A DNA stretch of 64,000 nt from Bin75 sp965200435 (GTDB taxonomy: Bacteria > Nitrospirota > Nitrospiria > Nitrospirales > UBA8639), in contig OZ241337.1 in assembly GCA_965200435.1 (NCBI GenBank), positions 2,046,001 through 2,110,000 on the forward strand, read 5' to 3'. A program made the translations under genes and the position numbers. Positions 26,473 to 35,828 of the stretch are shown here, piece after piece. How positions within the stretch are numbered: position 1 is the first letter of the stretch; each line of letters opens with the position of its first letter. A model generated the notes under the pieces. That model did not search any database. It had not been told where the DNA came from and saw only the letters and a list, made by a program, of their open reading frames with translations.

Positions 26473-27243
26473 TCAATAGGCCGGTGGCCGGGAAAGGGGT
26501 TCGCTCGTGACCAATTCCACGGCTCGCAGGTTGTCGAATGCGAATTTTCCATCTCCGGTGGTCAAGAGTCCGATCCGGCCCGTTCGGAGGGTAGAATCAT
26601 ACACGGAGAGGAAAAATTGATTGTCGAACGAAATTTCAAAAAAATCTTTGCTGACGATTGTATTTCTCTGAACCCGCAGGAAATGCCAGGGGGTTCTTTT
26701 TTTCGGAATCACCTCATGCTCCTCGATCAGGATGGGTTCCCCCTCAGAGAAACGATACGCCCTGACCATGTTGCTTGCCGGATAAATGAGGACGGCATAG
26801 AAGTTGTCAAGATCTTGGAGGTTCAGCACCAAGCCGGCCGCCGAGGTCGGCGTCCCGAGTTGGGACAGGATGCCCACCGAGAGATCAAGGTATTCCACGT
26901 GAATCGCGTCGTTGACCAGGAGTTGATAACAGCCGGGCTTTGAACAGGGAGCCGATTGGAGCAGCGCGTGGGTCCGGCTGGGGGCCGCGTCGTTGGTCAC
27001 AATCGTCCATTCCCCGGGATACCCGTCCCCTAGGGTATGGGCGGAAAACCCCGGTGGAGGGACGGCATCCAGGTGTTTTTCAAAATTCCATTCCTGAAAA
27101 ATCGGAGGCGTATGCCGCAAGACGGCACGGGGCAGTTCCTTCAGGGGCTCGGCGTCTTGTGCGAAAAGATCGGAAGCACCCGCGTACAGGGCAAACGCGA
27201 GGGCTGCGACGCCGAGCAGCAGGCTACGAGAAAGCAGCCTCAT
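26473..27243 (-). CDS. Exported LamG/concanavalin-like domain protein
   Basis: A 256-residue protein from the ATG at 27241-27243 with a clear signal peptide MRLLSRSLLLGVAALAFALY ending near AGASDLFAQ. The body has FYAVLIYPASNMVRAYRFSE, WHFLRVQRNTI, FEISFDNQFFLSVYDSTL and GRIGLLTTGDGKFAFDNLRA, the pattern of jelly-roll domains related to DUF1080/3-keto-disaccharide hydrolase-like and LamG proteins. A carbohydrate-binding or structural periplasmic role is possible, but nothing proves it. The frame continues upstream to 27417 without similarity. Confidence 0.7.
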   Translation of the reverse strand: MRLLSRSLLLGVAALAFALYAGASDLFAQDAEPLKELPRAVLRHTPPIFQEWNFEKHLDAVPPPGFSAHTLGDGYPGEWTIVTNDAAPSRTHALLQSAPCSKPGCYQLLVNDAIHVEYLDLSVGILSQLGTPTSAAGLVLNLQDLDNFYAVLIYPASNMVRAYRFSEGEPILIEEHEVIPKKRTPWHFLRVQRNTIVSKDFFEISFDNQFFLSVYDSTLRTGRIGLLTTGDGKFAFDNLRAVELVTSEPLSRPPAY

Positions 27244-27400
27244 GGACAGTTGACGGCAAAGAACGCGAGAAGACTGACATGGAACGGTGTTGTCCATAAA
27301 TTTCACCAAATAAAAAAGTGCTTGCCAATGGGTTCCCACCCGAATCATACGAAGAACGAGCCTCTTGCTGCAAGGCGACACAAGGAGCGGTTCGGCGCAT

Positions 27401-28129
27401 ATGCCGTTGGAGAACAAAAAGCCGTTGCAACGCCCCGTTCAGGTGGATGAGCGCGCGACGTGGTTGGCGTGGGTTCCGGTCTGCCTGACGGGCCTCTTTT
27501 ATCTTCTTCCTGCCTCGACTCAGCAGAATCTGCTTCTGCAATTTTTGCCGCAACTCGCTGCCTACGGGGCGCTCGTCATATGGTGGAAATCCAATGCCGA
27601 TACCGATGCGCTGCCCGCACTGGGTCTTGCTCGGAGTTCCCTGACACAGGGCGTCGGGTGGGGGATCGGCACGGGGTGTCTCCTGGGGCTGGTCAATTCG
27701 GCTGTGATCCTGTGGCTGGTGCCGGTGCTTGGTGGTGACGTTTTCTTTTTGGTTGATACGCCTCATGCCAGGATTCCCCTTTTCGTGCTGATTCCCTGGT
27801 TCACGGTCCTGATTGCTATCGGAGTCGAATTGAATTTTCGAGGATTTCTCTTGGGCAGACTGGAGCGCTTCTGTGAACGATGGTTTGCGACGACCCGGAC
27901 AACCGGTTTCCGGCTTGGGTCGATCGTGGCGGTGCTCATTTCGGCGTTGGTTTTTGCCTTCGATCCTTTTATGGTGATGACGTTTCGGCATCTCCATTGG
28001 ATCGCCGTATGGGATGGACTTATTTGGGCGGTGCTCTTTTTACGGTGGAGAAACCTGATGACGGTGATTGCCGCCCATGCCATTGAGGTGATGATCCTGT
28101 CTCTCAGCCTGAGAACGGCATTCACGTGA
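27401..28129 (+). CDS. CPBP (CAAX protease-like) intramembrane protein
   Basis: A 242-residue protein with about seven membrane helices. The motif IGVELNFRGFLLG occupies the place of the EExxxR motif of CPBP proteases, but the first Glu is Val. FRHLHWIAVWDGLIWA and VIAAHAIEVMIL supply the FxxxH and His motifs. CPBP proteins include prenyl-protein endopeptidases and bacteriocin-immunity proteins; the substrate is unknown. The ATG at 27401 follows AAGGAGCGG. It is divergent from the 26473-27243 gene. Confidence 0.75.
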   Translation: MPLENKKPLQRPVQVDERATWLAWVPVCLTGLFYLLPASTQQNLLLQFLPQLAAYGALVIWWKSNADTDALPALGLARSSLTQGVGWGIGTGCLLGLVNSAVILWLVPVLGGDVFFLVDTPHARIPLFVLIPWFTVLIAIGVELNFRGFLLGRLERFCERWFATTRTTGFRLGSIVAVLISALVFAFDPFMVMTFRHLHWIAVWDGLIWAVLFLRWRNLMTVIAAHAIEVMILSLSLRTAFT

Positions 28130-28208
28130 TTCCCCCGGCCTCGTTGACGAGGGAGATTTGCACAGGGGCGAGGTCCGGCGTCAGTCTATCAGGAAAGGAT
28201 GAGGGGAC

Positions 28209-28547
28209 ATGACGGAATGGACCAGGTACGTCGTCTATTTTTTGTTGGGAGGCCTCTTGGTGTCTCTGTCCACGTATTTGGGGTCTCATGGCAAGGGGTT
28301 TTTTGCCGCCTTGGCGAGCACGCTGCCGGTCATCAGCGGACTCACCTTTGTGTTGATCTATTTGAATGCCGGCGGACAGCCCACCATGTCTTTTGCCAAA
28401 AATCTGCTCTGGTTGTCGCCTGCGTGGTTTGTTTACGTGTTTGTGATGCTCTTCGGCGTTCCACGGTTGGGATTTTGGATTTCGTTTGCAGGAGCGATGA
28501 CGCTGTACAGTTTCGTCGTCTTGCTCACAAAGGTTGTGCTCCGGTGA
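28209..28547 (+). CDS. Small DUF3147/GlpM-like membrane protein
   Basis: A 112-residue protein with four predicted helices. The first, YVVYFLLGGLLVSLSTYLGS, is followed by GFFAALASTLPVISGLTFVL. The GG..S...G pattern resembles the DUF3147/GlpM group of inner-membrane proteins, for which no biochemical role is known. The ribosome-binding site AGGATGAGGGG is good. It lies between the CPBP gene and a DUF6941-like gene, all on the plus strand. Confidence 0.6.
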   Translation: MTEWTRYVVYFLLGGLLVSLSTYLGSHGKGFFAALASTLPVISGLTFVLIYLNAGGQPTMSFAKNLLWLSPAWFVYVFVMLFGVPRLGFWISFAGAMTLYSFVVLLTKVVLR

Positions 28548-28590
28548 TCTCTTGTTCCCTTCTCCCAGCAATCTGATCGGGATCCACACC

Positions 28591-28983
28591 ATGGATGAAC
28601 TTGTCAAGCCCATCGTACAAGCCTTTCTGGTTTGTGATTCGGTCATCCTGGACAGTTTTACCAGGAAGAAAAGCATCATCGGCACGTTCACGCACTTGTG
28701 GGCGGCGCGATTTCCCTGTCAGCATCCCCAGATGGGTGTCTATTTTTGTTTGACGGACGCGGAAGGACCCTATGCGTTCGAGCTTCATCTCGTGTATCTG
28801 GATCAGGACCAACTCATCGGGAAAGCCTCGTTGCCGTCGGTTGAAATCAAAGACCGGCTGCAGATCCATGATTTCGGCGTGAATATTCCCTCGTTGGTCT
28901 TTCCGGCACCGGGCCGGTATGAGTTTCGATTGTTTGCGAATGGGTATTTCATTACCCAAAAAGACTTCAACGTGATCCAATAA
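28591..28983 (+). CDS. DUF6941-like protein
   Basis: A 130-residue soluble protein, MDELVKPIVQAFLVCDSVIL, with FTRKKSIIGTFTHLWAARFP and a C-terminal FPAPGRYEFRLFANGYFITQ. The overall pattern matches small beta-rich proteins annotated DUF6941; function unknown. The ATG at 28591 was chosen because conserved residues begin there; an in-frame start at 28534 adds non-conserved residues. Confidence 0.6.
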   Translation: MDELVKPIVQAFLVCDSVILDSFTRKKSIIGTFTHLWAARFPCQHPQMGVYFCLTDAEGPYAFELHLVYLDQDQLIGKASLPSVEIKDRLQIHDFGVNIPSLVFPAPGRYEFRLFANGYFITQKDFNVIQ

Positions 28984-29046
28984 ACGCCTCCGCAGTCCAA
29001 CCCCGAATCCCCTCAGTAAGAAAAAGGCTCTGGCCAAAGCCGGACC

Positions 29047-29073
29047 TTGACTTTTTGCAGGCAGGATTTATCT
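29047..29073 (+). promoter_or_regulatory. Possible promoter upstream of MITE copy 3 and hsp20
   Basis: TTGACT (29047-29052) and TTATCT (29068-29073), 15-base spacer. If used for hsp20, the transcript would carry the whole MITE copy 3 in its leader. Weak by itself. Confidence 0.3.
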
Positions 29074-29109
29074 GAATCCCTAGAAGCGCTTCGATGGAAA
29101 CAGAAAACA

Positions 29110-29259
29110 CTAAGGAACCTCTGATGTCGTGTGAGAGCGGGATGCAGGGCAAGGCGTCCCGGAGCGAAACCCGAAGCTTCTCAGAGAGAGAGGTGGGGGC
29201 TGAGCGAGGATACCACGCAGCCATGTGCCCGATCGTGCACTCAATCAGAGGTTCCCTAA
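29110..29259 (+). mobile_element. IS5-group-like MITE, family A, copy 3
   Basis: Core 29114-29255 with perfect CTAA duplications (29110-29113 and 29256-29259). It ends 30 bases before the hsp20 ATG, and 16 bases before its ribosome-binding site. The left arm has GATGTCGTG where the right has CACTCAATC, so pairing is weaker at the inner part of the stem than in other copies. Confidence 0.92.
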
Positions 29260-29289
29260 CGGAGACAAGGACTCAAAAGGAGGTGCCAT

Positions 29290-29730
29290 ATGTTGGTCAA
29301 ATGGAATCCATTTCAAGAACTCGAGCGAACGTTGGATTGGTGGAACACGCAGCCGTTTCGTCGTCCGCAATGGGATGATGCCGTACCGTCAGGGAGCCAT
29401 TGGGTTCCACCGGTGAACGTCTATGAAGATAAAGAAAGCCTGTTCGTGGAAGCACAACTGCCGGGTATTGACATGAACGACGTGAAGCTTTCCGTGACGG
29501 ATCACGTGCTACAGCTTTCCGGAGAACGGAAAGAGGAACGTACGGAGGGTCGGGACAAGTATCGTTTGCGTGAAGCCCACTATGGGACGTTTGCCCGGAC
29601 CCTCCATCTTCCCGACTACGTGACCTCGGATCAGGCGACTGCGCGTTATGAAAAAGGCGTGCTGACCATTCGGGTTCCCAAACGGGAAGAAATCAAGCCC
29701 AAGTCGATTACGATCGACGTGAAGGGATGA
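29290..29730 (+). CDS. Small heat shock protein Hsp20/IbpA family
   Basis: A 146-residue alpha-crystallin-type chaperone that holds unfolding proteins until ATP-dependent chaperones refold them. The N-terminal MLVKWNPFQELERTLDWWN is typical; the alpha-crystallin domain spans about residues 40-130 (VPPVNVYEDKESLFVEAQLP to YEKGVLTIRVPK), and an IxI/V-like tail KSITIDV follows. A strong AAAGGAGGTG precedes the ATG. There is no room for a promoter between MITE copy 3 and the ribosome-binding site, so transcription must begin in or before the element. Confidence 0.95.
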   Translation: MLVKWNPFQELERTLDWWNTQPFRRPQWDDAVPSGSHWVPPVNVYEDKESLFVEAQLPGIDMNDVKLSVTDHVLQLSGERKEERTEGRDKYRLREAHYGTFARTLHLPDYVTSDQATARYEKGVLTIRVPKREEIKPKSITIDVKG

Positions 29731-29744
29731 GGGCCATCCGCGTT

Positions 29745-29809
29745 GAACGTGCCGGTGCCGAGGCGAGGCCGGGTTTCTGAAAGAATCCATGCCTTGTCCC
29801 GGCACGTTC
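29745..29809 (+). terminator. Hairpin downstream of hsp20
   Basis: GAACGTGCCGG (29745-29755) pairs with CCGGCACGTTC (29799-29809). The loop is long (43 bases) and only a short TTTT (29818-29821) follows, so this is a weak terminator candidate. Confidence 0.35.
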
Positions 29810-29915
29810 GGGCCTGATTTTGATCCTCCCCATCCACTCCCCCCTCTTTTTTTGACGGTTTCTTGTGAAAAAGACGTTTCTCGTTTAATCTGCCCCTCCT
29901 GATTGTACTCTTCCC

Positions 29916-30371
29916 ATGAGGGCGCGAATGTTTGCCGTCACCTCTCAGATGTCCATTCCTGAACAGGAACTCCGATTTCACGCGTCACGCAGCAGTGGGC
30001 CCGGGGGACAAAACGTCAAGAAGGTGAATACGCGCGTGACGTTGCGTTTTGACGTCCGGCGTTCTCCGTCGTTGACTGCTGCGCAAAAGTCCTTGGTCAG
30101 CAGAATACTCAAGACCCGGATCAACAAGGAAGGGGTGTTGTCTCTGGACGCCCAACGGGCTTCGACTCAGGCCATGAATCGAGCCGACGTGCTCGAAAAA
30201 TTTTACCGGCTCCTGCACGAGGCCCTGACTCCCCGGAAGATTCGAAAAAAGACCCGGGTCTCACGACGTTGTATCGAAAAGCGATTGGATCGGGAAAAAA
30301 CAGCGAGGGCGAGTCAAGCAATTGCGCAATCAACCGGTCCGGATCGATGGCTGATCCTTCACAAAACCTGA
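29916..30371 (+). CDS. arfB: ArfB-type peptidyl-tRNA hydrolase (ribosome rescue)
   Basis: A 151-residue class-I release-factor-like protein. The catalytic GGQ lies in SRSSGPGGQNVKKVNTRVTL near residue 30, followed by a basic C-terminal tail (RKIRKKTRVSRRCIEKRLDR) that in ArfB enters the empty mRNA channel of stalled ribosomes. It frees peptides on non-stop complexes. ATG choices at 29916, 29928 and 29949 are all in frame. Confidence 0.92.
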   Translation: MRARMFAVTSQMSIPEQELRFHASRSSGPGGQNVKKVNTRVTLRFDVRRSPSLTAAQKSLVSRILKTRINKEGVLSLDAQRASTQAMNRADVLEKFYRLLHEALTPRKIRKKTRVSRRCIEKRLDREKTARASQAIAQSTGPDRWLILHKT

Positions 30372-30384
30372 CAAGGGGTCGTGT

Positions 30385-32463
30385 ATGCCGTCCAAGCGAA
30401 ACGTGTCTCCCGGGGCTTGGCCCCCTCCCATAGCCAAAACAATTCCCACGATCTTGGAAGAGCATGGCCGCTCAAGGGTCGATCCGTATTATTGGCTGTC
30501 TGAACGGGACCATCCCGACGTGCTGGCCTATCTCGATGAAGAGAATGACTATGCCCGGAGAGTCATGGCTCACCGGGCGACGTTCGAGGAAACCCTTTTT
30601 GAAGAAATCAAGGGCCGAATCAAGCAGACCGATTTGTCCGTCCCCTACAAACTCGATGACTACTACTATTACACGAGATATGAAGAAGGGAAGGAGTATC
30701 CCCTGTACTGCCGGAAGCGGGAAACGTTGGAAGCGCGGGAAGAGTTGATGTTGGACGTGAACGTATTGGCCGAGGGTCATGAATTTTTTGCCATCGGCGG
30801 GATGGCCGTGAGTTTTGCCCAGGATCTGCTCGCGTATGCGTCCGATACGCAAGGCAGACGCATCTACACCGTGCGATTCATGAACCTGACAACCGGTGAG
30901 TTGTTGGACGACGTGCTTGAGCACGCGACGGGAAACGTCGCCTGGGCCAATGACAACCGGACCCTGTTCTACGGCAGACAGGATCCGCATACCCTGCGTG
31001 CGTTTCAAGTGTTTCGACATCGGTTGGGTCGTGACCCGTCTTCCGACGATTTGGTGTTCGAGGAAGAAGATGAGACGTTTTCCTCGGCCGTGTTCAAAAC
31101 CAAATCGAAACAATACTTGATGATTGCTTCGCATCAAACCGTAAGCACGGAGTACCACTACCTTTCGGCGGATAATCCTGACGGCGAATTCCGGGTGTTT
31201 CTTCCTCGCGAGCGGTTTCACGAATACGACGTCGATCATTACGGGGACAAATTTTATATTCGAACCAACTGGGAGGCGAAGAACTTTCGCCTCATGAAGA
31301 CGCCCCTCCGGCAAACGGACCGATCGTCGTGGCAGGAAGTCCTGCCCCATCGCGACGACGTCCTGCTCGAATCCTTTGAACTCTTTCGGGATTTTTTAGT
31401 GACGGAAGAGCGGCATCAGGGGTTGGTGCGGTTCCGGGTAATCCCATGGAACGGAGAAGCCGAACATCACGTGGAGTTCGGGGAAGCGGCGTATGCGGCA
31501 GGCTTGGGGGACAATCCCGATTTCAACACGGCGACCTTGCGGTACGGGTATACCTCCATGACGACGCCGGATTCGGTGTATGACTACGACATGACCACCC
31601 GCAATAAGGTTTCGCTGAAACAGGAAGAAGTCCTGGGCGGGTTCGAGACCGCGCACTACGCCACGGAACGAACGTGGGCCACGGCCTCGGATGGAACACG
31701 GATTCCGGTTTCGCTGGTATACAGAAAAACCCTTCGAATCCCCGGAGGCCACCCGCTCTTGTTGTACGGATATGGAGCCTATGGGATCAGCCTGGACGCA
31801 AACTTTCGTTCGCCGCGTTTAAGCCTGCTCGACCGGGGGTTTGTGTTTGCTATCGCGCATATCAGGGGAGGGGAAGAATTGGGCCGTGGATGGTATGAGG
31901 CCGGAAAACTCTTTCACAAGAAAACCACATTTACAGATTATATCGCCTGCGCCGAACACCTGGTGCAACAAGGCTATGCGGCCAAAGAACGCGTGTATGC
32001 CATGGGGGGCAGCGCCGGAGGGCTGCTCATGGGGGCGATCGTCAACATGCGGCCTGATCTGTTTCACGGGGTGGTCGCGCAGGTTCCGTTTGTCGATCTT
32101 ATGACCACGATGTTGGATGCGACGATCCCGCTGACCACGGGAGAATATGATGAATGGGGCGATCCTAACCGAAAGGAGGATTACGAGTATATGTTGTCCT
32201 ATTCCCCCTATGATAACGTCACGGAACAGGCCTATCCTCATCTTCTGGTTACCACGGGGCTTCATGATTCCCAAGTCCAATATTGGGAACCCGCGAAATG
32301 GGTGGCCAAATTGCGTCGTATGAAAACGGACGAGAACCGGCTCCTTCTCAAAACCAACATGGACGCGGGCCATGGAGGGGCCTCGGGCCGGTTTCAGCGA
32401 TACAAGGAATTGGCCTTCATTTACACCTTCCTTCTGGATCTGGCCGGTTTGGTGGAACCATAA
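30385..32463 (+). CDS. ptrB: Oligopeptidase B (S9A prolyl oligopeptidase family)
   Basis: A 692-residue cytoplasmic or periplasmic serine peptidase cutting after basic residues in short peptides. N-terminal beta-propeller (RVDPYYWLSERDHPDVLAYL through about residue 420), then an alpha/beta hydrolase domain. YGAYGISLDANF and AHIRGGEELGRGWYE precede the nucleophile Ser in AMGGSAGGLLMGAIVNMRPD. The catalytic Asp is in TTGLHDSQVQYWEP and His in MDAGHGGASGRF. The length fits the family. It is 13 bases after arfB. Confidence 0.95.
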   Translation: MPSKRNVSPGAWPPPIAKTIPTILEEHGRSRVDPYYWLSERDHPDVLAYLDEENDYARRVMAHRATFEETLFEEIKGRIKQTDLSVPYKLDDYYYYTRYEEGKEYPLYCRKRETLEAREELMLDVNVLAEGHEFFAIGGMAVSFAQDLLAYASDTQGRRIYTVRFMNLTTGELLDDVLEHATGNVAWANDNRTLFYGRQDPHTLRAFQVFRHRLGRDPSSDDLVFEEEDETFSSAVFKTKSKQYLMIASHQTVSTEYHYLSADNPDGEFRVFLPRERFHEYDVDHYGDKFYIRTNWEAKNFRLMKTPLRQTDRSSWQEVLPHRDDVLLESFELFRDFLVTEERHQGLVRFRVIPWNGEAEHHVEFGEAAYAAGLGDNPDFNTATLRYGYTSMTTPDSVYDYDMTTRNKVSLKQEEVLGGFETAHYATERTWATASDGTRIPVSLVYRKTLRIPGGHPLLLYGYGAYGISLDANFRSPRLSLLDRGFVFAIAHIRGGEELGRGWYEAGKLFHKKTTFTDYIACAEHLVQQGYAAKERVYAMGGSAGGLLMGAIVNMRPDLFHGVVAQVPFVDLMTTMLDATIPLTTGEYDEWGDPNRKEDYEYMLSYSPYDNVTEQAYPHLLVTTGLHDSQVQYWEPAKWVAKLRRMKTDENRLLLKTNMDAGHGGASGRFQRYKELAFIYTFLLDLAGLVEP

Positions 32464-32784
32464 GCCGGATCTCACCCAGGCTGGCTCACCAATCAATGGA
32501 CAGGGATTTCAAGCCCAAGGATATCCCAAGGGACTCATGAGCGGAGCGCCGGTCCTCAGCGTGTTGTAGAGAGGAGTCGGCTCCTCCTTTCGGTCATCCC
32601 CGTATGTATTCCGTCATCCGTTGTCACCTTTCACGACCTCCTGCTGGATCCCCGACGTTTGTCATCGGGGATCCAGGACTGGGGCTGTCGGGTTACGCCG
32701 ATGCGGCCACCCCGACCGACAAAGGCGGAGAGGCCGGGGTGTCTTCGTCGTACTCCAGCGCCCTCCGGGAGCGGGTTGAGGGAG
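32464..32784 (+). repeat. Intergenic region with family-B repeat and perfect hairpin
   Basis: TCATCCGTTGTCACCTTTCA (around 32615-32634) matches the family-B left part. GGATCCCCGA (32646-32655) pairs perfectly with TCGGGGATCC (32665-32674). A further imperfect GGCCGGGGTG stretch lies before the sigma-factor stop. The convergent ptrB and sigma genes end on either side, so the hairpin may serve both as terminator. Confidence 0.6.
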
Positions 32785-34023
32785 TCAGCACATCATAGCC
32801 AATTGGTTCTTGATCGTCGGCTCGCGGAGTTTTTTTAGCGCCAGCCCTTCGATTTGCCGAATCCGTTCGCGCGTCACGTTCAAGAGTTTGCCCACTTCCT
32901 CCAGCGTGCGAGACTGTCCGTTGCCGATTCCGAAACGTAACCGGATCACCTGTTCTTCTCGTGGCGTCAGGATCCGAAGAAAACGATGGAGTTGGGTCTT
33001 CATCTGTTCGTCTTGCAGGTGTTCATCCGGAGGCGAAACACGGTCGTCGGGAAGACAGTCATCAAGGAACGGCTCGCCTTCGGTATTGGGTTGGTCAAAC
33101 GAAACCGGTTCCAAAAACGATTGCATCGTGTGCTGCACCCGTTCAGGACTGATGGACAGCGTCAGGGCGATTTCCTCGATGCTGGGCTCGCGAACCAACT
33201 GTTGCGCCAAACGATGGGAGACTTTGATCATGCGTTGCCACGCTTCGGTCGTATGAACCGGAACCCGAATGGTTCGGGATTGGTCGGCCACTGCGCGTAA
33301 AATTCCCTGACGTATCCACCATGTGGCATAGGTGCTGAATTTGAACCCCTTCTGATACTGGAACCGTTCGGCCGCCCGCATCAACCCAATATTCCCCTCC
33401 TGGACGAGGTCCAAAAACCCCAGCTCGCGGCCCGTAAAACGTTTAGCAATATCGACGACCAAGCGGAGGTTGCGTTGAACCAACCCTTCCTTCGCACGTT
33501 CCAAGTGTGCGCGGTTGTCTGCCAACTCGCGTTGCAGGCCTTGCAGACATTTCCTGGCCATACGGGCCTTGAGTCCGCGAGTGGGTAACATGTTTCTGAG
33601 TGCGGACAATTGTTCCTCCGCCTCGTTCAGGGCCGGAGCCGACAAGCCGCTCAAGCCGCGAATTTCGGTTAGGGAATGCAACGCCTCCTGAAATTCGGGC
33701 CTGTCGCCGAGTGCGCCGACGGATTGCATCGCTTTGGTGAGCACGGCCCGGATCTGTCGGCTGCTTTCGTCGATGCATTTGGCCAGTTCCAATTCCTCCT
33801 GTTTGTCCAGGAGGGGGCGTGATCGAAAGGTTCGAAAATAGATAGGCTCGAGCGCGGTGTCTTTGGGTTGCTTGTCTTCATCTTTTTCGTTGAAATCTTC
33901 AATCATCGCATCCAGCGTCGGAGTCCCGTGAGGGAAAAAATTCGAGACCGGAAGCTTGCCGTGCGTCGGAAGTTGAGCGGTTCCTTTGTCGACGTCGAGT
34001 GCTTTGCCGTTGGTGTTGGGCAT
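32785..34023 (-). CDS. Sigma-70 family factor, RpoS/RpoD-like (group 2)
   Basis: A 412-residue sigma factor. Region 1.2 (PIYFRTFRSRPLLDKQEELE), region 2 (RLVVDIAKRFTGRELGFLDL, GFKFSTYATWWIRQGILRAV), region 3 (EPSIEEIALTLSISPERVQH) and region 4 (LTPREEQVIRLRFGIGNGQS, RTLEEVGKLLNVTRERIRQI) are all present. The non-conserved insertion between 1.2 and 2 is short and the acidic region 1.1 is lacking, so it is more likely a group-2 stress or stationary-phase sigma factor than the main housekeeping one. The ATG at 34021-34023 has a GAGGAGAG ribosome-binding site. Confidence 0.88.
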   Translation of the reverse strand: MPNTNGKALDVDKGTAQLPTHGKLPVSNFFPHGTPTLDAMIEDFNEKDEDKQPKDTALEPIYFRTFRSRPLLDKQEELELAKCIDESSRQIRAVLTKAMQSVGALGDRPEFQEALHSLTEIRGLSGLSAPALNEAEEQLSALRNMLPTRGLKARMARKCLQGLQRELADNRAHLERAKEGLVQRNLRLVVDIAKRFTGRELGFLDLVQEGNIGLMRAAERFQYQKGFKFSTYATWWIRQGILRAVADQSRTIRVPVHTTEAWQRMIKVSHRLAQQLVREPSIEEIALTLSISPERVQHTMQSFLEPVSFDQPNTEGEPFLDDCLPDDRVSPPDEHLQDEQMKTQLHRFLRILTPREEQVIRLRFGIGNGQSRTLEEVGKLLNVTRERIRQIEGLALKKLREPTIKNQLAMMC

Positions 34024-34113
34024 GGTTCTCTCCTCTCTCGTCACAAAAGGCGGGGGGGCCGGGCAGAGGGCACAACGGTCGTTGTGCCTCTGCTGTCCCT
34101 TCCCGCGTGCCGG

Positions 34114-35637
34114 TTACACTTTCACCGTCAGGAACAGCGGCGTTCCCTGACGATGGATGAACAGAAGAATCACTTGTTTGTCCGGTAAGGCCTTCACCAC
34201 TTGTCGAAAATCTTGCGATGATTGAATCGGTTGATGATTGATCTCGCGGATCACGTCGCCTTGAACGAGTCCGGCTTTCTCAGCCTGGCTGCCCGCACGA
34301 ATGTCCGTGACCACGACGCCCGTGACGCGGCCGTCGACGTTGAGTTGTCGAGCCAGGCGTGGGGTCAGATCCTCCACGGCCAGCCCGGCCAGACGGGACT
34401 CGGTATCGGGATGCGGCGCGGAGGCGTTCCGTTGACCCATCGGGTGTTCAACGATGGTCGTGCGCAGGGATTGTTCGACACCGTCACGCACGATCGTCAT
34501 CGTGACGTCGGTGCCGACCGGGGTGGTGGTGACCGCCCGTTGCAATTCTCTGGGATCGGCAACCGGCTGTTCCTGATACCGGATGATGGTATCGCCTCGC
34601 CGGAGTCCGGCACGGTCAGCCGGGGTTTCCTCGCGGACCTCGGTTACGATGGCTCCATCAGGGCGGTCCAACTGAAACGATTTGGCCAGTTCGGGCGTGA
34701 CGGGTTGAATCCCGACGCCTAAATATCCGCGAGTCACTTTCCCGTTCGTGATGAGGCTGGTATAGACGTGTTGACCGATGCCGGCCGGAATGGCCAGACC
34801 TACGCCCTGGTATCCGCCTGTTTTTGAGAGAATGGCGGTGTTGATGCCGACCAATTCGCCATGCATGTTGACCAGGGCCCCACCGGAGTTCCCCGGATTA
34901 ATTGCAGCATCGGTTTGAATGAAATCCTCATATTGCGTAATCCCCATACCTCCACGACCCTTGGCGCTCACGATGCCTTGTGTGACCGTAGAGTGCAGCC
35001 CGAAAGGACTTCCGATCGCGAGGACGTAGTCTCCGACCTCGAGTTGGGACGAGTCACCCCAGAGGATAAACGGCAGGTTGTCGCCTGAAATTTTAATCAC
35101 GGCCAAATCCGTTTGCGGGTCGCTCCCCACAATCGAACCGGTGAACTCTCGTTTGTCGAGCAACGCGACGGTCACCGTTTTCGCTCCCTCGATCACGTGG
35201 TGGTTGGTGACAACGTATCCATCCGGGCTGACGATGACCCCGGATCCCATCCCCATCCCGCGAGGTTCAGGCCATGATTTGGGCATGGGAGGCATCCCAA
35301 AGGAATGTTTGTCCCGGGGACCCCGTTTGAACCAATCAGGGAGACCGGGAATCTCGGAGACTCCGGTGTCCGTAGCCTTGGAAGCAGTGATATTCACGAC
35401 GGCCGGTCTCACCGCTTTCACGAGGTGCGCAAATCCATGTCCGGCCTGAGGCTGGGTCATGGAATCCGGCGGAGTCGAGACGGGGGAATGAGGCGGTGAT
35501 CCCACCGCGCCGGTTGAAAACGTGGCGACCAGCATTCCCGTAAACATTAAGCTCATGACGAGCGCGATCAGGAAAGTTTTTCTGCCCTGCGTTTCGGTGG
35601 GCGACAAGGACGATGAATGGGCCAGCGGTTGTTTCAT
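34114..35637 (-). CDS. Periplasmic serine protease HtrA/DegP
   Basis: A 507-residue protein with an N-terminal signal/anchor helix (about residues 20-42), a trypsin-like domain and two PDZ domains. The catalytic triad is His in VVTNHHVIEGAK, Asp in QTDLAVIKI and Ser in NPGNSGGALVNMHGE. PDZ1 begins LGVGIQPVTPELAKSFQLD, PDZ2 follows GLAVEDLTPRLARQLNVDG. DegP-type proteases degrade or refold damaged envelope proteins. The ATG at 35635-35637 follows AAAGGAGG. Region order suggests a stress-response group with the sigma factor 90 bases downstream. Confidence 0.95.
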   Translation of the reverse strand: MKQPLAHSSSLSPTETQGRKTFLIALVMSLMFTGMLVATFSTGAVGSPPHSPVSTPPDSMTQPQAGHGFAHLVKAVRPAVVNITASKATDTGVSEIPGLPDWFKRGPRDKHSFGMPPMPKSWPEPRGMGMGSGVIVSPDGYVVTNHHVIEGAKTVTVALLDKREFTGSIVGSDPQTDLAVIKISGDNLPFILWGDSSQLEVGDYVLAIGSPFGLHSTVTQGIVSAKGRGGMGITQYEDFIQTDAAINPGNSGGALVNMHGELVGINTAILSKTGGYQGVGLAIPAGIGQHVYTSLITNGKVTRGYLGVGIQPVTPELAKSFQLDRPDGAIVTEVREETPADRAGLRRGDTIIRYQEQPVADPRELQRAVTTTPVGTDVTMTIVRDGVEQSLRTTIVEHPMGQRNASAPHPDTESRLAGLAVEDLTPRLARQLNVDGRVTGVVVTDIRAGSQAEKAGLVQGDVIREINHQPIQSSQDFRQVVKALPDKQVILLFIHRQGTPLFLTVKV

Positions 35638-35828
35638 GGGTTCCTCCTTTATGTAGGGGCGAACCTGGGAGCTCGCCCTGTTCAATCATCAGTTGAAGTT
35701 GTAGCACCGGAACATGAAGGGAAAATTAATCGCGGATTAAAACCTTCTAATTCGGAACGAAGTCGCTTTGCGCGTCGCTCGACATGCTCGTGTCGGAGGA
35801 AGGGCTGGCGATGCCGGCATAGTCATAT

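Noticed and set aside
26302..26943. 213-codon plus-strand frame after the LOG gene
   Set aside because: It is opposite a minus-strand exported protein with a clear signal peptide and has a strong hairpin inside its 5' part.
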